A stretch of DNA of 46,361 nt, taken from the NCBI RefSeq assembly GCF_002270485.1, contig NZ_NQOG01000022.1, positions 1 to 46,361 on the forward strand, given 5' to 3'. Of this stretch, positions 38,287-46,361 are shown piece after piece. Positions within the stretch are counted from its first letter, which is position 1. Each line of letters begins with the position of its first letter. The notes under the pieces are model-generated. The model did no database searches, was not told the DNA's origin, and worked only from the letters and a program-made list of their open reading frames with translations. Position numbers and translations under genes: made by a program. This DNA comes from Anaerostipes hominis (ex Lee et al. 2021) (GTDB taxonomy: Bacteria > Bacillota > Clostridia > Lachnospirales > Lachnospiraceae).

Positions 38287-38525
38287 AAAAGATTTTGATT
38301 TATTTGATACAGTTTTATAGAGCACATTTGTCTAAATTAAAAGGAAAAGGAACTTGCATTTATACTCCGACCTGTTCAGAGTATGCAGTTCAAGCACTGG
38401 AAAAACACGGCGCACTGAAGGGAAGCCTTCTGGCTGTGTTTAGAATCTTGAGATGTAACCCTTTTGCAAAGGGAGGATATGATCCTGTTCCGGAAGTGAG
38501 AAAGGTGAAAGGTAAAAAGAAATGA
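38283..38525 (+). CDS. yidD: membrane protein insertion efficiency factor YidD
   Basis: The 80 aa protein has the family core [20 protein letters not shown], then [27 protein letters not shown]. The start is a TTG that overlaps the rnpA stop by 4 bases, implying translational coupling. The protein is thought to help YidC-dependent insertion. Confidence 0.94.
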   Translation: MKKILIYLIQFYRAHLSKLKGKGTCIYTPTCSEYAVQALEKHGALKGSLLAVFRILRCNPFAKGGYDPVPEVRKVKGKKK

Positions 38526-39517
38526 TGTATTTGGCTCAAGCAGCCCAGGCAGGCAGCGGAGGATTATTGTCTCCGATCGTCTGGGTTTTCGGCGAGATCA
38601 TGAAGTGGATTTACAATGGATTATCAGCTGTTGGTATTGAGAATCTTGGATTGTGTATTATTTTGTTTACATTGATTTCGAAATTGATTATTTTTCCGCT
38701 GACAATTAAGCAGCAGAGAAGTATGAAGATCAACCAGGTGGCACAGCCCGAAATGATGAAGATCCAGAAGAAATACCGGGGTAAGAGAGATCAGGCATCT
38801 ATGATGAAACAGCAGGAAGAGATGCAGAAAGTCTATGATAAATATGGGACAAGCCCTACTGGCGGATGTGCGACTACGCTGATACAGTTTCCGATCATCA
38901 TGGCTCTGTATTATGTAGTACGAAATCTGGAAAGTTATATTCCTGATATTCCTAAGAGTGCATATGAATTTATTCTTGGAATCAATATCCAGAATACACC
39001 GGGATTTAAATTGAGCATTTATCTTATTATCCCGATTTTGTCCGCTTTATTCCAATATTTAAGTGCGCGTACATCTATGGCAGACATGGATTCAGATAAT
39101 CCGGCGGCAGGTATGTCAAAGAATATGATGCTGATGATGCCTATTATGTCTTTATTCATGTGTATCACTCTTCCGGTGGGAATCGGTATTTACTGGACTG
39201 CCAGTGCAGTGTTCCAGTGGGTACAGCAGATTCTGATCAACAATTACTATAATCATACAAATATGCAGAAGATCATTGAGAAGAGCAGAGAGAAAGCAGC
39301 CAAGAAGAAAGCCAAGAAAAAAGGTCCTTCTATGTATGAAAAAATGATGGGAGCTGCAAGCGGCAGCACTCCGTCAGAATCATCCCAGGATAATACGATC
39401 AGCAGTATTGCCAAAAAGAAAGTCACAAAAAACGTAGAGTATAACACAGAATCCCAGGGAGGAATTGCATCTAAGGCAAACATCGTGAAGAACCGGATGG
39501 ATAAAGGGGGAAAATAA
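38522..39517 (+). CDS. yidC: membrane protein insertase YidC/Oxa1
   Basis: The 331 aa protein has the Oxa1-type core: helices around [33 protein letters not shown], and [19 protein letters not shown], with a charged loop [20 protein letters not shown]. There is no lipobox, and the C-terminal tail is long, basic and Ser-rich. ATGATG overlaps the yidD stop. It inserts membrane proteins into the cytoplasmic membrane. Confidence 0.95.
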   Translation: MMYLAQAAQAGSGGLLSPIVWVFGEIMKWIYNGLSAVGIENLGLCIILFTLISKLIIFPLTIKQQRSMKINQVAQPEMMKIQKKYRGKRDQASMMKQQEEMQKVYDKYGTSPTGGCATTLIQFPIIMALYYVVRNLESYIPDIPKSAYEFILGINIQNTPGFKLSIYLIIPILSALFQYLSARTSMADMDSDNPAAGMSKNMMLMMPIMSLFMCITLPVGIGIYWTASAVFQWVQQILINNYYNHTNMQKIIEKSREKAAKKKAKKKGPSMYEKMMGAASGSTPSESSQDNTISSIAKKKVTKNVEYNTESQGGIASKANIVKNRMDKGGK

Positions 39518-39518
39518 A

Positions 39519-40301
39519 ATGGCAGTAAAGCGTTTTACTGGCAAAACGGAATCTGATGCGGTTATGAATGCGGCCATGGAGCTGGGAATTCCGAGCACAG
39601 AAATTCAGTATGCAGTGATTGATAAAGGAAGCAACGGATTTTTAGGACTCTTTAAAAAACCGGTGATCATTGAATTGACGGAAAAAGAAAAACCGGCTGA
39701 GCCTGTAAAGGAAGATAAATCTGAGAAAACAGCGGAAGCGCCGGCTGCTCCAGAAAAGAAACAGAAACAGGAAAAAACCCAGGAACAGAAGAAGACTGCC
39801 TGTGAAAACCCTAAAGAAAAGGTATATAAACGTCCGGATAATATTGATCAGATCATAAACGACACAGAAGCATATCTGGATGAAGTGTTAAAGGCGATGG
39901 GACTTGTTCCTAAACTGAATCTTTATTATAATACCACCGGAAATGTGCTGAAGATTAATGTTACCGGAGAAAAGATGGGTGCTCTGATCGGAAAGCACGG
40001 ACAGACTCTGGATGCACTCCAATATCTCACAAGCCTGTTTGTGAATAAAGAAAGCGAGGCTTTTATTAAAGTAAAGCTTGATACGGAGAATTACAGGGAG
40101 CGCAGACAGGAAACTTTAGAAAAGCTTGCACTCAGCATTGCAAATAAAGTTAAGAAGACAAAAAAACCGGTTCATCTGGAGCCTATGAATCCGAATGAAC
40201 GCCGTATTATCCATTCTGCACTTCAGAGAGATCCTAAGATCGTGACAAAAAGTCAGGGTAAAGATCCTTACCGCAGAGTGGTTGTCATGCTGAAAAAATA
40301 A
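39519..40301 (+). CDS. jag: Jag/KhpB-type RNA-binding protein (Jag_N-KH-R3H)
   Basis: The 260 aa protein has an N-terminal Jag_N motif (KRFTGKTESDAVMNAAMELG, then GSNGFLGLFKKP), a low-complexity Lys/Glu linker at about 60-110, a KH-II domain with GEKMGALIGKHGQTLDALQY, and a C-terminal R3H domain (MNPNERRIIHSALQ, DPYRRVVVML). It binds RNA and affects cell envelope and sporulation genes in relatives. It is followed at once by a terminator. Confidence 0.94.
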   Translation: MAVKRFTGKTESDAVMNAAMELGIPSTEIQYAVIDKGSNGFLGLFKKPVIIELTEKEKPAEPVKEDKSEKTAEAPAAPEKKQKQEKTQEQKKTACENPKEKVYKRPDNIDQIINDTEAYLDEVLKAMGLVPKLNLYYNTTGNVLKINVTGEKMGALIGKHGQTLDALQYLTSLFVNKESEAFIKVKLDTENYRERRQETLEKLALSIANKVKKTKKPVHLEPMNPNERRIIHSALQRDPKIVTKSQGKDPYRRVVVMLKK

Positions 40302-40308
40302 TGAATTT

Positions 40309-40336
40309 GGGTTGCCTTTTGCGGCAGCCCTTTTTT
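40309..40336 (+). terminator. terminator between jag and mnmE
   Basis: GGGTTGCC with GGCAGCCC (one G-U pair), loop TTTTGC, followed by six T. It lies only 20 bases before mnmE, so mnmE may depend on partial read-through or on its own promoter. Confidence 0.9.
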
Positions 40337-40356
40337 GCCTTGCGGAGGACATTGAA

Positions 40357-41730
40357 ATGGGAACAGATACAATTGCAGCGATCGCTACACCGCTGTCCAA
40401 CAGCGGAATCGGGATTATAAGGATCAGCGGGCCGGAAGCCATAGATATTGCTTCTAAAGTATTCCGCCCGAAAAGAGAAAAAGATATAAAACAGGCAGCC
40501 ACTTATACGGCTCATTACGGACATGCAGTGAAGGACGGAAAGGATATCGATGAATGTATTCTTTTGATTATGAAAGGCCCTCATTCCTATACTGCCGAAG
40601 ATGTGGCGGAGATTAACTGTCACGGTGGAGTTGTTATAATGAAAAAAATACTGTCCTGTATTATTGAGGCCGGGGCGAGGCCGGCAGAACCGGGTGAATT
40701 TACGAAACGGGCATTTTTAAACGGACGAATCGATCTTTCCAGAGCAGAGGCTGTGATGGATCTGATTCACTCTAAAAATGAGTTTGCCATGGAAACATCT
40801 TTAAAGCAGTTAAAGGGAAGCCTTTCTGATAAAATCCGTTCTCTGAGAAAAGAGATTGTTCACAGTGTGGCGTTCATTGAATCCGCTTTAGATGACCCTG
40901 AGCATTACTCTGTGGATGGATTCTCTGAACAGCTGAAAATACAGGTAGAACATGCGAGAGATGATATTCAGAAGTATATTGATTCTTCCGACAACGGACG
41001 TATATTGAAAGAAGGCATTCACACGGCAATTGTCGGAAAACCCAATGCCGGGAAGTCTTCAATATTAAATGTTTTGCTGGGTGAAGAAAGAGCCATTGTT
41101 ACAGATATCGCAGGGACTACAAGGGATACTCTGGAAGAGTCTATCCAGATTAACGGAATTCCGCTGAATGTCATCGATACGGCGGGAATACGGTATACAG
41201 AAGACGTTGTTGAGAAGATCGGTGTGGATAAAGCGAGAGATTCGGTGATAAAAGCGGATCTCGTCCTCTATGTTGTGGATACTTCGGTTCCCCTGACAAA
41301 AGAAGACGAAGACATTATGAAGCTTCTTACGGGAAAGCAGGTCATTGTGCTGTTAAATAAATCAGATCTGGAAACAAAAGTTTCTGAAAGTGAATTTCTT
41401 CAGAGAGGATTTCAAAATATCGTTCCGGTATCGGCAAAAAGTCTTTATGGTCTTGAAGATCTTTATGAGAGGATCAATGATCTTTTCTTTGACGGAAGGG
41501 TATCGTTTAATGACGAAGTATATATTACAAATATGAGACATAAGAAAGCGTTGTCAAATGCAAAGGACAGCCTTGACCTGGTTCTTAAAAGCATAGAGGA
41601 CCGGATGCCGGAGGATTTCTTTTCGATTGATCTTATGAATGCTTATGAGGAGCTTGGATATATTATTGGGGAGTCTGTAGGTGAGGATCTGGTAAATGAA
41701 ATATTTGCAGAATTTTGTATGGGTAAATAG
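40357..41730 (+). CDS. mnmE: tRNA modification GTPase MnmE
   Basis: The 457 aa protein, with MnmG, makes the cmnm5 modification of wobble uridine in tRNA. It has the N-terminal folate-binding part ([20 protein letters not shown] and [12 protein letters not shown]), a G domain with [27 protein letters not shown] and NKSD, and a C-terminal Cys motif (FCMGK). GGAGGAC precedes the chosen ATG at 40357; an upstream in-frame start would run over the terminator. Confidence 0.96.
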   Translation: MGTDTIAAIATPLSNSGIGIIRISGPEAIDIASKVFRPKREKDIKQAATYTAHYGHAVKDGKDIDECILLIMKGPHSYTAEDVAEINCHGGVVIMKKILSCIIEAGARPAEPGEFTKRAFLNGRIDLSRAEAVMDLIHSKNEFAMETSLKQLKGSLSDKIRSLRKEIVHSVAFIESALDDPEHYSVDGFSEQLKIQVEHARDDIQKYIDSSDNGRILKEGIHTAIVGKPNAGKSSILNVLLGEERAIVTDIAGTTRDTLEESIQINGIPLNVIDTAGIRYTEDVVEKIGVDKARDSVIKADLVLYVVDTSVPLTKEDEDIMKLLTGKQVIVLLNKSDLETKVSESEFLQRGFQNIVPVSAKSLYGLEDLYERINDLFFDGRVSFNDEVYITNMRHKKALSNAKDSLDLVLKSIEDRMPEDFFSIDLMNAYEELGYIIGESVGEDLVNEIFAEFCMGK

Positions 41731-41732
41731 AG

Positions 41733-43616
41733 ATGAAAAATTTAGAAGAATTTTATGATATTGTAGTAGTGGGTGCAGGTCATGCAGGCTGTGAGGCGGC
41801 ATTGGCCTCTGCGCGCCTCGGATTTAAAACAATCTGTTTTACGGTGAGCATGGACAGCATAGCTATGATGCCGTGTAATCCAAACATAGGAGGAAGTTCT
41901 AAGGGACATTTGGTAAAAGAAATAGATGCTCTTGGCGGCGAAATGGGCATTAATATAGATAAGACTTATATTCAGTCCAAAATGCTGAACCGCTCTAAGG
42001 GTCCTGCCGTTCATTCCCTCAGGGCACAGGCGGACAAAAAGATGTATTCGATGGCTATGGCACAGACTATGGGAAATACAAAAAATCTGACTGTCAGACA
42101 GGGAGAAGTGACACAAGTTCTCACACAGGACGGTAAAGTTACGGGCGTGAAGACTTACTCGGGTGCTGTTTATCATGCGAAAGCAGTGATCCTCACAACA
42201 GGTACTTATCTAAAAGCAAGGTGTATTTATGGAGATGTGAGCAATGAGACAGGACCTAACGGTCTTCAGGCCGCCAATTATCTGACGAAGTCTCTGAAGA
42301 AACTTGGAATCGAAATGCGCCGGTTTAAGACTGGAACTCCGGCCAGAATCGATAAAAACAGTATTAATTTTGATAAGATGGAAGAACAGTTCGGAGATGA
42401 AAAAATTATTCCGTTCAGTTTTACAAATACAAGAGAAGATATAGAGAGAGATCAGATCTCCTGCTGGCTTACTTATACAAACGAGGAGACACATGAGATC
42501 ATCCGTGAAAATATCGGACGTTCCCCATTATTTTCAGGCGCCATTGAGGGTACGGGTCCCCGGTATTGTCCTTCTATTGAAGATAAGATTGTAAAATTCC
42601 CGGATAAGAACAGGCATCAGGTATTTATCGAACCTGAGGGTGAATATACGAATGAGATGTATGTGGGAGGAATGTCCAGTTCTCTGCCTGAAGACGTCCA
42701 GTATGCCATGTATCGCAGTGTAACGGGGCTTGAGAATGTTAAAATCATCAGAAATGCATATGCTATCGAGTATGACTGTATTAATGCCACGCAGCTGAAG
42801 CCGTCGCTGGAATTTAAGGAAATCGGGGGGCTGTTTTCGGCAGGACAGTTCAACGGAAGCTCTGGATATGAAGAGGCAGCAGCCCAGGGACTGATCGCAG
42901 GGATTAATGCTGTAAGAATGCTAAAGGAAAAGGAACCGCTGGTCCTTGACCGTTCTCAGGCTTATATCGGCGTTCTGATTGATGACCTTGTGACAAAAGA
43001 GACGAGCGAACCGTACCGGATGATGACTTCCAGGGCAGAATACAGGCTTTTACTGAGACAGGATAATGCGGATCTCCGCCTTTCAAAGATAGGATATGAA
43101 GTGGGACTTATCGGTGAGGAGAGATATCAAAAGCTGATGGAGAAAGAAGCGCTGATAGAAAAAGAAATCAAACGGCTTAACCGTGTAAATGTCGGGGCTT
43201 CAAGAGAAGTTCAGAATCTGCTTACGGGATGTCAGAGTACGGAATTAAAGTCTTCTGCCACTATGGCGGAACTGATCAGGAGACCGGAGCTCACTTATGA
43301 CATGCTGGCACCCATTGATCCGAACAGGCCGGAATATCCTGAGGATGTGAGAGAACAGGTCAATATTAATATTAAATATGAAGGTTATATTAAACGCCAG
43401 CTTTCTCAGGTGAAACAGTTTAAGCGTTTAGAGAAAAAGAAAATTCCCGAGGGAATCAGGTATGAAGAAATAGGAAACTTAAGGATTGAAGCGGTACAGA
43501 AGCTGTCTAAGATTCGTCCTGCATCTATTGGACAGGCATCCAGGATTTCCGGGGTATCCCCTGCAGATATTTCGGTACTTCTTATCTTTTTGGAACAGCT
43601 CGGTCAAAGGGCTTAG
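41733..43616 (+). CDS. mnmG: tRNA uridine-5-carboxymethylaminomethyl modification enzyme MnmG
   Basis: The 627 aa FAD enzyme is the partner of MnmE. FAD-binding [19 protein letters not shown], then [29 protein letters not shown], and [19 protein letters not shown] are diagnostic. It starts two bases after the mnmE stop. Confidence 0.97.
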   Translation: MKNLEEFYDIVVVGAGHAGCEAALASARLGFKTICFTVSMDSIAMMPCNPNIGGSSKGHLVKEIDALGGEMGINIDKTYIQSKMLNRSKGPAVHSLRAQADKKMYSMAMAQTMGNTKNLTVRQGEVTQVLTQDGKVTGVKTYSGAVYHAKAVILTTGTYLKARCIYGDVSNETGPNGLQAANYLTKSLKKLGIEMRRFKTGTPARIDKNSINFDKMEEQFGDEKIIPFSFTNTREDIERDQISCWLTYTNEETHEIIRENIGRSPLFSGAIEGTGPRYCPSIEDKIVKFPDKNRHQVFIEPEGEYTNEMYVGGMSSSLPEDVQYAMYRSVTGLENVKIIRNAYAIEYDCINATQLKPSLEFKEIGGLFSAGQFNGSSGYEEAAAQGLIAGINAVRMLKEKEPLVLDRSQAYIGVLIDDLVTKETSEPYRMMTSRAEYRLLLRQDNADLRLSKIGYEVGLIGEERYQKLMEKEALIEKEIKRLNRVNVGASREVQNLLTGCQSTELKSSATMAELIRRPELTYDMLAPIDPNRPEYPEDVREQVNINIKYEGYIKRQLSQVKQFKRLEKKKIPEGIRYEEIGNLRIEAVQKLSKIRPASIGQASRISGVSPADISVLLIFLEQLGQRA

Positions 43617-43624
43617 GAGTGTAT

Positions 43625-44335
43625 ATGATTAGTTTAAGAGAAAAAGCAGAAGAGTTAGGCATTACATTGACAGACAGGCAGCTGGCTCAATTTGAAACAT
43701 ATTATGAACTGCTGACAGAGAAAAATAAGGTTATGAATCTCACCGCGATTACAGACAGAGAGGATGTTATACTGAAGCATTTTGTGGACAGTGTGGCATT
43801 GGTGAAGGCAGAGTGTGGATTCTCTTCACAAAAAGTCCTGGATGTGGGGACGGGAGCAGGGTTTCCAGGAATCCCTTTAAAGATTGCATTTCCCGAATTA
43901 AAGATTGTACTTTTGGATTCCTTGAATAAGAGAGTTAAATTTCTGGAGGGAGTGATCGATGCGCTGGAACTTCGTGATATCAGGGCAATTCATGGAAGAG
44001 CAGAGGATTTCGCCAGGAAAAAGGAATACCGTGAGCAGTTTGACCTGGTTGTATCCAGGGCAGTTGCTAATTTGAGCACGCTTTCGGAGTATTGTCTTCC
44101 ATATGTGAAGGTATCCGGAATGTTCCTTCCTTATAAATCCGGCAGGATCGAAGAAGAGATGAGAGAAGGAAAGAATGCAGTACATCTCTTGGGAGGAAAA
44201 ATCGAGGATGTTGTGTCATTTGTACTTCCGGGTACAGATATGGAGAGGACTATTCTTAAAATAAAAAAACAAAAGGCAGCCCCAAAGCGCTATCCGCGCA
44301 AAGCAGGGCTGCCGTCAAAAGAGCCTATCCGTTAA
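43625..44335 (+). CDS. rsmG: 16S rRNA (guanine-N7) methyltransferase RsmG
   Basis: The 236 aa S-adenosylmethionine enzyme methylates a guanine in 16S rRNA (G527 in E. coli numbering). VLDVGTGAGFPGIPLKIAFP is the cofactor-binding motif, and the C-terminus KRYPRKAGLPSKEPI is conserved in the family. I chose the ATG at 43625 with AGGAG five bases upstream; a GTG at 43619 overlaps that site. Its last four bases overlap the convergent hydrolase gene, and its end doubles as a terminator for that gene. Confidence 0.95.
   Translation: MISLREKAEELGITLTDRQLAQFETYYELLTEKNKVMNLTAITDREDVILKHFVDSVALVKAECGFSSQKVLDVGTGAGFPGIPLKIAFPELKIVLLDSLNKRVKFLEGVIDALELRDIRAIHGRAEDFARKKEYREQFDLVVSRAVANLSTLSEYCLPYVKVSGMFLPYKSGRIEEEMREGKNAVHLLGGKIEDVVSFVLPGTDMERTILKIKKQKAAPKRYPRKAGLPSKEPIR
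44258..44313 (-). terminator. minus-strand terminator inside rsmG
   Basis: On the minus strand a perfect 8-base stem GGCAGCCC/GGGCTGCC is followed by TTTTGTTTTTTT, starting 19 bases after the hydrolase stop. It lies entirely within the last codons of rsmG, where the A-run encodes a Lys-rich stretch (IKKQKAAPK). Confidence 0.85.
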
Positions 44336-45282
44336 AAAAAGATCTTGCAGGCTTTCAGGACTTCATCCGTATTTTCCAGATGGGGCAAGAGTTTTGAGCC
44401 TTTTATAAAATGATATTCTATAGAAGGGTTCAACACCTGGTACTGTTCAATGGTGTTCTCGGCTTCCGGGGCATGGTCTCCCATGAGAAAGTAGATACTG
44501 TGGTTTAAGTTTTTTATGGATGGGATTAGATTACAGTTCAGGTAGTCCGAAATGAGGCTTGCATATAAATATTTTGTATCTGATCCACATTTGTGAGCGG
44601 ATTCATGACAGATATCCACATATTTCTGCTTAATGTCCTTAGGTCTGTGGAAATATTCCCGGGCAAGTTTTTTCTGGATCATGGGCCTGCTGTGCAGGAT
44701 ATTGTAAGTGAGTGTGCCGATGATCGGCAGTTCAATAAAATACTTGAGTACTTTCTTGCGATTCCCGGGATAACGCCCCGCCTTCGTCATATTTTCAGGA
44801 TTGATCATCATGAGGCGGCTGAAGTTCCTCGGTTCTGTGTAGCATGCCAGGAAACTCAGGGATGATGAATTGCCGCTGGCGATAATATCGGTCTTCGTGC
44901 CAATTATATTTTTGATAAAATCGTTGATGAGCTGAACATAAAGGTAGCTTGTATAAGTGATCCGGGGCTTGTCGGAACGGCCGCATCCAAGGAGGTCCAA
45001 GGTATAGACGGTATGTGATTTGGAGAGTTCTTCCTTTATTTTATGAAATTCCAGTTCAGAACTGCAGTTGTTCAGGTCATGAATGAGGAGAATCGGAGAA
45101 CCGGTTCCATGTTTTGTATAGTATATATTGCCAAATCTCCAGGAGTAAGTATTGCCGTATTTGGAGAACAAAGCGTCTCTCATGGAGGATAATGAGAAGA
45201 CAAGTTTATTTATCAGATATACACATATTGTTGATACAGTTGTAATGGTGGCCAGATTTCGCAGTTTTTTGTAGAAACGCAT
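44332..45282 (-). CDS. membrane-anchored alpha/beta hydrolase
   Basis: The 316 aa protein has a basic start (MRFYKKLRN) and a membrane segment at about 8-32, then an alpha/beta hydrolase fold. Visible parts are GSPILLIHDLNNCSSE (oxyanion region), TLDLLGCGRSDKP, the nucleophile region DIIASGNSSSLSF, acid MGDHAPE, and His in LLPHLEN. The elbow reads GNSSS rather than the usual G-x-S-x-G. I chose the ATG at 45282 (AAAGGAG upstream). The substrate is unknown; small esters or lipids are possible. It is transcribed against replication. Confidence 0.75.
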   Translation of the reverse strand: MRFYKKLRNLATITTVSTICVYLINKLVFSLSSMRDALFSKYGNTYSWRFGNIYYTKHGTGSPILLIHDLNNCSSELEFHKIKEELSKSHTVYTLDLLGCGRSDKPRITYTSYLYVQLINDFIKNIIGTKTDIIASGNSSSLSFLACYTEPRNFSRLMMINPENMTKAGRYPGNRKKVLKYFIELPIIGTLTYNILHSRPMIQKKLAREYFHRPKDIKQKYVDICHESAHKCGSDTKYLYASLISDYLNCNLIPSIKNLNHSIYFLMGDHAPEAENTIEQYQVLNPSIEYHFIKGSKLLPHLENTDEVLKACKIFF

Positions 45283-45399
45283 ACAGAGTCTCCTTTCTAA
45301 TTTATTACTATTATTATATGACAAACAATGATTTGATACAATAATACTTTGCATTCCTTAAAAATTCGTTTATCATAGAGAGAAGAGGTGGTGAGATAT

Positions 45400-46161
45400 T
45401 TGGATGAGAAGAAGATTGATAAGGATCAGCTGATGTCAGATCTGGCTGCCTATTTATCCGAAGAATATATGGAGTGTGTGGCTGAGAAAGAAAAATTTAT
45501 AGAAGAAAAATATAAGCTGGAAGAAGAAAAAGAGCGGCTGATCCGGTGTGTGATGCTGGAAAAAGAAAAGAGACAGATCCGGTCTGTATTTTCTCCTTTG
45601 TCCTTAGATGAAAACCGCATGGAAGAAGTGAAGGAGCCGGATACAAGAGAAGTGGAACATGCATTAGATACACTATCCAGAAATATACGAAAAATCCAAA
45701 AAAAGTGTGACAGGCTGAAATCTTATTTAAAAGGACTGGAAGAAACTTATTTTGTGGTTTCCGGCCTGGAGGAGTTGGATAAGAGTCAGGAGGAAATTCT
45801 GTTTCTTCCTGCATTTTATGAACTTATGAACCATTTCAGAGAGGTTCATCCCGAGATTATAGTCAGCTGTGAAAGAATAGAAAAAGATTCACCGGTTATT
45901 TTTACATTTTCATTTTTGACAGGATTTCATCAGATGATGAAATTTTCTGTTCAAAAAATAGGAATCCGGTCTTTAAACATAGATACCTTTATCGAACAGG
46001 ACAGAATTATGCTGCAGTTTGTCATGAAACCCAAGAAACAGGTGTCTATACAAAAATTTAAAAAAAACAGAAATATATTGGAAGACATGTTGACAAGAGA
46101 ATTTGCAATTACCAGATGGCAGGAGAATTCAGTGGTATTGCAGGCAATTATAGAAGTATAA
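45400..46161 (+). CDS. unrecognised coiled-coil protein
   Basis: I do not recognise this 253 aa protein. The first 60 residues (from EYMECVAEKEKFIEEKYKL) and about 85-120 are Glu/Lys-rich and predicted coiled coil. The C-terminal half (FLPAFYELMNHFREVHPEII to NSVVLQAIIEV) looks globular with alternating strands and helices, and there is no signal peptide or membrane helix. The start is a TTG at 45400 after AGGTGGTG; GTG codons at 45388 and 45391 are alternatives. It follows a divergent hydrolase gene. Confidence 0.6.
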   Translation: MDEKKIDKDQLMSDLAAYLSEEYMECVAEKEKFIEEKYKLEEEKERLIRCVMLEKEKRQIRSVFSPLSLDENRMEEVKEPDTREVEHALDTLSRNIRKIQKKCDRLKSYLKGLEETYFVVSGLEELDKSQEEILFLPAFYELMNHFREVHPEIIVSCERIEKDSPVIFTFSFLTGFHQMMKFSVQKIGIRSLNIDTFIEQDRIMLQFVMKPKKQVSIQKFKKNRNILEDMLTREFAITRWQENSVVLQAIIEV

Positions 46162-46179
46162 GTGAGGAGAAGATTGAAA

Positions 46180-46209
46180 ATGAGAAGTAGAGGGTATCCA
46201 TTTATTTAA
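46180..46209 (+). CDS. possible nine-residue peptide
   Basis: After a GAGGAG site, ATG opens a nine-codon frame (MRSRGYPFI) with a stop, 18 bases after the previous gene. It may be a real small peptide, a leader, or chance. Confidence 0.25.
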   Translation: MRSRGYPFI

Positions 46210-46223
46210 TCGCATAACAAATA

Positions 46224-46241
46224 AGCCATCTTCCGGTGGCT
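46224..46241. terminator. hairpin between the coiled-coil gene and the edge gene
   Basis: AGCCATC with GGTGGCT (one G-U pair) and loop TTCC. It lies between converging genes and could end both, but T-runs are weak on both sides. Confidence 0.5.
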
Positions 46242-46272
46242 ACTTTAAAAAGTGAATATTGAAAAGTTAAGG

Positions 46273-46361
46273 TTATGCAGTTGCTGACTTGATCTTATAA
46301 CCTTGATTCCTTGCTATGATGATGGCCTGTTCTACCGTGATTTCACGGTCAACAGGGGGCA
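46273..46361 (-). CDS. C-terminal end of an unidentified protein (partial)
   Basis: The minus strand is open from the right edge to a TAA at 46273 and encodes about 28 residues ending PVDREITVEQAIIIARNQGY, then KIKSATA. This is too short to identify. The gene begins beyond the window. Confidence 0.4.
   Translation of the reverse strand, partial: PPVDREITVEQAIIIARNQGYKIKSATA

Overview
The window looks like the replication-origin region of a low-to-mid-GC Firmicute of the Lachnospiraceae type (Clostridium cluster XIVa; an Anaerostipes-like gut bacterium would fit, but the genus is a guess). Reasons: strong AGGAGG-type ribosome binding sites, TTGACA/TATAAT promoters, the dnaA-dnaN-S4-recF-gyrB-gyrA order on one side of the origin and rpmH-rnpA-yidD-yidC-jag-mnmE-mnmG-rsmG on the other, a YesM/YesN two-component pair, and a two-subunit iron-sulphur fumarase. 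Most genes left of about 37 kb are on the minus strand and most genes right of it are on the plus strand, so both replichores are largely co-oriented with replication.

Layout. 1-392: 5' end of a 16S rRNA and a tRNA-Ser(GCU), both minus strand, each with a good promoter. 680-19527 (all minus): a pentose/sugar island. It holds araR-araA-araB-araD, a two-component system, a ribose-type (CUT2) ABC importer (binding protein, double ATPase, two permeases), two tandem paralogous isomerases of the L-fucose/L-arabinose isomerase family separated by an aldose 1-epimerase, and a xylulokinase. Together these would sense and import a sugar, mutarotate, isomerise and phosphorylate it, and deliver D-xylulose 5-phosphate. 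19.7-26.5 kb: an accessory zone full of damaged genes. It contains an orphan fructose-type PTS IIB, a frameshifted DUF4867 gene, a broken large carbohydrate-related gene fused in frame to a truncated GPH sugar symporter, an intact LacI regulator, a core-less Rpn/PD-(D/E)XK transposase remnant, a second GPH symporter remnant, and a phosphoketolase remnant. Several of these carry internal deletions that keep the reading frame. 26.6-28.8 kb: intact DUF4867 and fumarase beta and alpha subunits. 28.9-46.2 kb: the origin region core genes, then a membrane-anchored alpha/beta hydrolase and an unrecognised coiled-coil protein.

I see no CRISPR array, prophage or intact insertion sequence. The part most worth a second look is the decay zone: at least four neighbouring genes have lost central catalytic or membrane segments, mostly in frame and in places at short repeats, while the LacI regulator and a palindromic operator in front of the ruined operon survive. 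Other points of interest are a structured non-coding element at 23.1 kb, a minus-strand terminator written inside the rsmG coding sequence, repeated ACTTGT half-sites in front of the sugar genes, and the twin isomerases.
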